32,564 nt of DNA from an uncultured Prevotellaceae bacterium (GTDB lineage Bacteria; Bacteroidota; Bacteroidia; Bacteroidales; Bacteroidaceae). Below the pieces are notes generated by a model that did no database searches, was not told the DNA's origin, and worked only from the letters and a program-made list of their open reading frames with translations. This document shows, piece after piece, positions 32,130 to 32,564 of this stretch; within the stretch, counting starts at the first letter, position 1; every line of letters begins with the position of its first letter. The position numbers were made by a program, and so were the translations under genes. The DNA lies in the NCBI GenBank assembly GCA_946415645.1, contig CAMKTJ010000029.1, positions 1 through 32,564 on the forward strand, read 5' to 3'.

Positions 32130-32212
32130 CATTGAACATTGAGTATTGAACATTGAACATTATTTTCACTAACAACTCGTTAACTTGTCAACTTGTTAAC
32201 TCGTAAACTTAA
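32130..32212. repeat. Heptamer array B next to octamer array E
   Basis: Array B (32130-32161): CATTGAA, CATTGAG, TATTGAA, CATTGAA, CATT. Array E in reverse orientation (32168-32212): ACTAACAA, CTCGTTAA, CTTGTCAA, CTTGTTAA, CTCGTAAA. They fill the gap before the smalltalk ATG. Confidence 0.85.
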
Positions 32213-32218
32213 AACATT

Positions 32219-32314
32219 ATGAAAAAAGAAACATGGAAATTTATCGTTCAGACGATTCTGGCTGTACTATCAGCCATTGCAACTAGCCTGGGAGTAACCA
32301 GCTGTATTGCCTGA
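32219..32314 (+). CDS. Smalltalk micro-protein
   Basis: A 31-residue protein, MKKETWKFIVQTILAVLSAI then ATSLGVTSCIA. The MKKETWKFI(V/I)QT start, one hydrophobic helix and the end TSLGVTSC match the Bacteroidales family named 'smalltalk protein', of unknown function, normally found between an HU-like gene and a lytic enzyme gene. Here the lytic gene expected next is missing and the inverted repeat follows at once. It is probably membrane-associated or lipid-tethered (GVTSC), which is inference. Confidence 0.85.
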   Translation: MKKETWKFIVQTILAVLSAIATSLGVTSCIA

Positions 32315-32334
32315 ACTCTGAAACTTAAAGAAAA

Positions 32335-32390
32335 GGTCTGATTAAAAAGGTCTGATTAAAAAGGTCTGATTAAAAAGGTCTGATTAAAAA
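32335..32390 (+). repeat. Four 14-bp direct repeats GGTCTGATTAAAAA
   Basis: Exact units at 32335, 32349, 32363 and 32377. The left inverted-repeat copy has only two. Each contains TGA in one frame, which serves as the stop of the P5-like gene at the left end. Confidence 0.92.
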
Positions 32391-32466
32391 GGTTTTACTC
32401 TTTCCCCCTATGATGAGCCGCCGATATCCGATAATGATGGGTATCGGCGGCTCTTTTCTAGAAAAA
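32364..32466 (-). repeat. Right copy of the 103-bp inverted repeat
   Basis: Reverse complement of 18691-18793 with three mismatches. Its central hairpin (32414-32453) has a perfect 12-bp stem GAGCCGCCGATA / TATCGGCGGCTC followed by TTTT, a terminator for the smalltalk transcript. Confidence 0.9.
32414..32457 (+). terminator. Terminator after smalltalk, within the inverted repeat
   Basis: GAGCCGCCGATA / TATCGGCGGCTC stem, about 15-nt loop, then TTTTCTAG. Confidence 0.8.
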
Positions 32467-32495
32467 AAAGGCGGATAGCTCCGTTGCTACCCGCC
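32462..32495 (-). terminator. Terminator of the gene entering from the right edge
   Basis: Arms GGCGGATAGC (32470-32479) and GCTACCCGCC (32486-32495), one mismatch, followed on the minus strand by eight T (32462-32469). It faces the smalltalk terminator. Confidence 0.8.
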
Positions 32496-32520
32496 CATAT
32501 ATGTTGCTTTTACCTTAATA

Positions 32521-32562
32521 TTATACGTAAGACAGATACAGGTAATTTGTCTGGGCAGGATA
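32521..32562 (-). CDS. C-terminal end of a gene entering from the right edge
   Basis: In one minus-strand frame the last 13 codons read YPAQTNYLYLSYV then TAA (32521-32523), 26 bp before a strong minus-strand terminator. The aromatic, alternating pattern could be the last strand of an outer-membrane beta-barrel. Too short to identify; the frame is chosen by its stop position and the terminator. Confidence 0.35.
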   Translation of the reverse strand, partial: YPAQTNYLYLSYV

Positions 32563-32564
32563 CT

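Noticed and set aside
10166..32212. The heptamer/octamer arrays as ordinary microsatellites
   Set aside because: Units within an array are degenerate in a repeated pattern, arrays have a narrow size range and families pair up; simple slippage usually gives identical units and wide size range.
32335..32390. The 14-bp direct repeats as a CRISPR array
   Set aside because: Units abut without spacers and are only 14 bp; no cas genes are present.
18691..32466. A classical transposon or integrative conjugative element
   Set aside because: No transposase, integrase, relaxase, coupling protein or conjugation gene is seen, and the ends lie next to terminator hairpins rather than typical terminal sequences.
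1..32564. tRNA or rRNA genes
   Set aside because: No cloverleaf-like segment or rRNA-like stretch was seen on either strand by eye.

Overview
The window looks like a chromosomal segment of a gut- or rumen-type Bacteroidales bacterium, most likely Prevotellaceae. This rests on the family content (GH92 mannosidase, CotH protein with a type IX-like C-terminal tail, DUF3987/VirE-like primase, HU-like protein and 'smalltalk' cassette) and on many promoters of the Bacteroidetes sigma form TTTG-N19/20-TAnnTTTG. Genus is inference only.

Layout. 1-3094: the rimP-nusA-infB translation/transcription operon on the minus strand (infB runs off the left edge) with its own promoter. 3113-4981: an S41/CtpA-type protease translationally coupled to a 37-residue membrane peptide. 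5051-8250: a sigma-54 promoter with two upstream palindromes drives a secreted TlpA-like thioredoxin protein followed by a CPBP membrane protease. 8280-15547: a carbohydrate/esterase block with a tandem-duplicated esterase, a CotH protein, a GH92 alpha-mannosidase and a secreted esterase. 15582-18562: a small secreted protein, an Hsp20 chaperone and asparagine synthetase B.

18691-32466 is an accessory region bounded by an almost perfect 103-bp inverted repeat. Its left arm carries a minus-strand operon (OB-fold-like protein, unknown protein, VirE-N/DUF3987 primase-like protein, unknown protein, P5-like lytic protein). Unknown and coiled-coil genes follow. Next is a compact putative defence operon: winged-helix regulator, truncated GIY-YIG nuclease, one-polypeptide restriction-modification enzyme of the type IIG/ISP kind, KAP P-loop NTPase, a 38-residue ORF and a secreted protein. 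The right arm holds a long regulatory region, an HU-like DNA-binding protein with an acidic Gly/Asn tail, and the smalltalk micro-protein. I see no integrase or transposase, so how the region moved, if it did, is unknown.

Three non-genic systems stand out. (i) Short arrays of 4-5 degenerate heptamers or octamers occur in seven sequence families, usually as pairs of two different families, both between genes and in frame inside genes. (ii) A four-site TGACC array with exact 9-6-9 spacing occurs three times in the accessory region, twice as an inverted pair around an AT-rich core. (iii) The HU-like leader carries three consecutive hairpins on an exact 22-nt period with compensatory stem changes.
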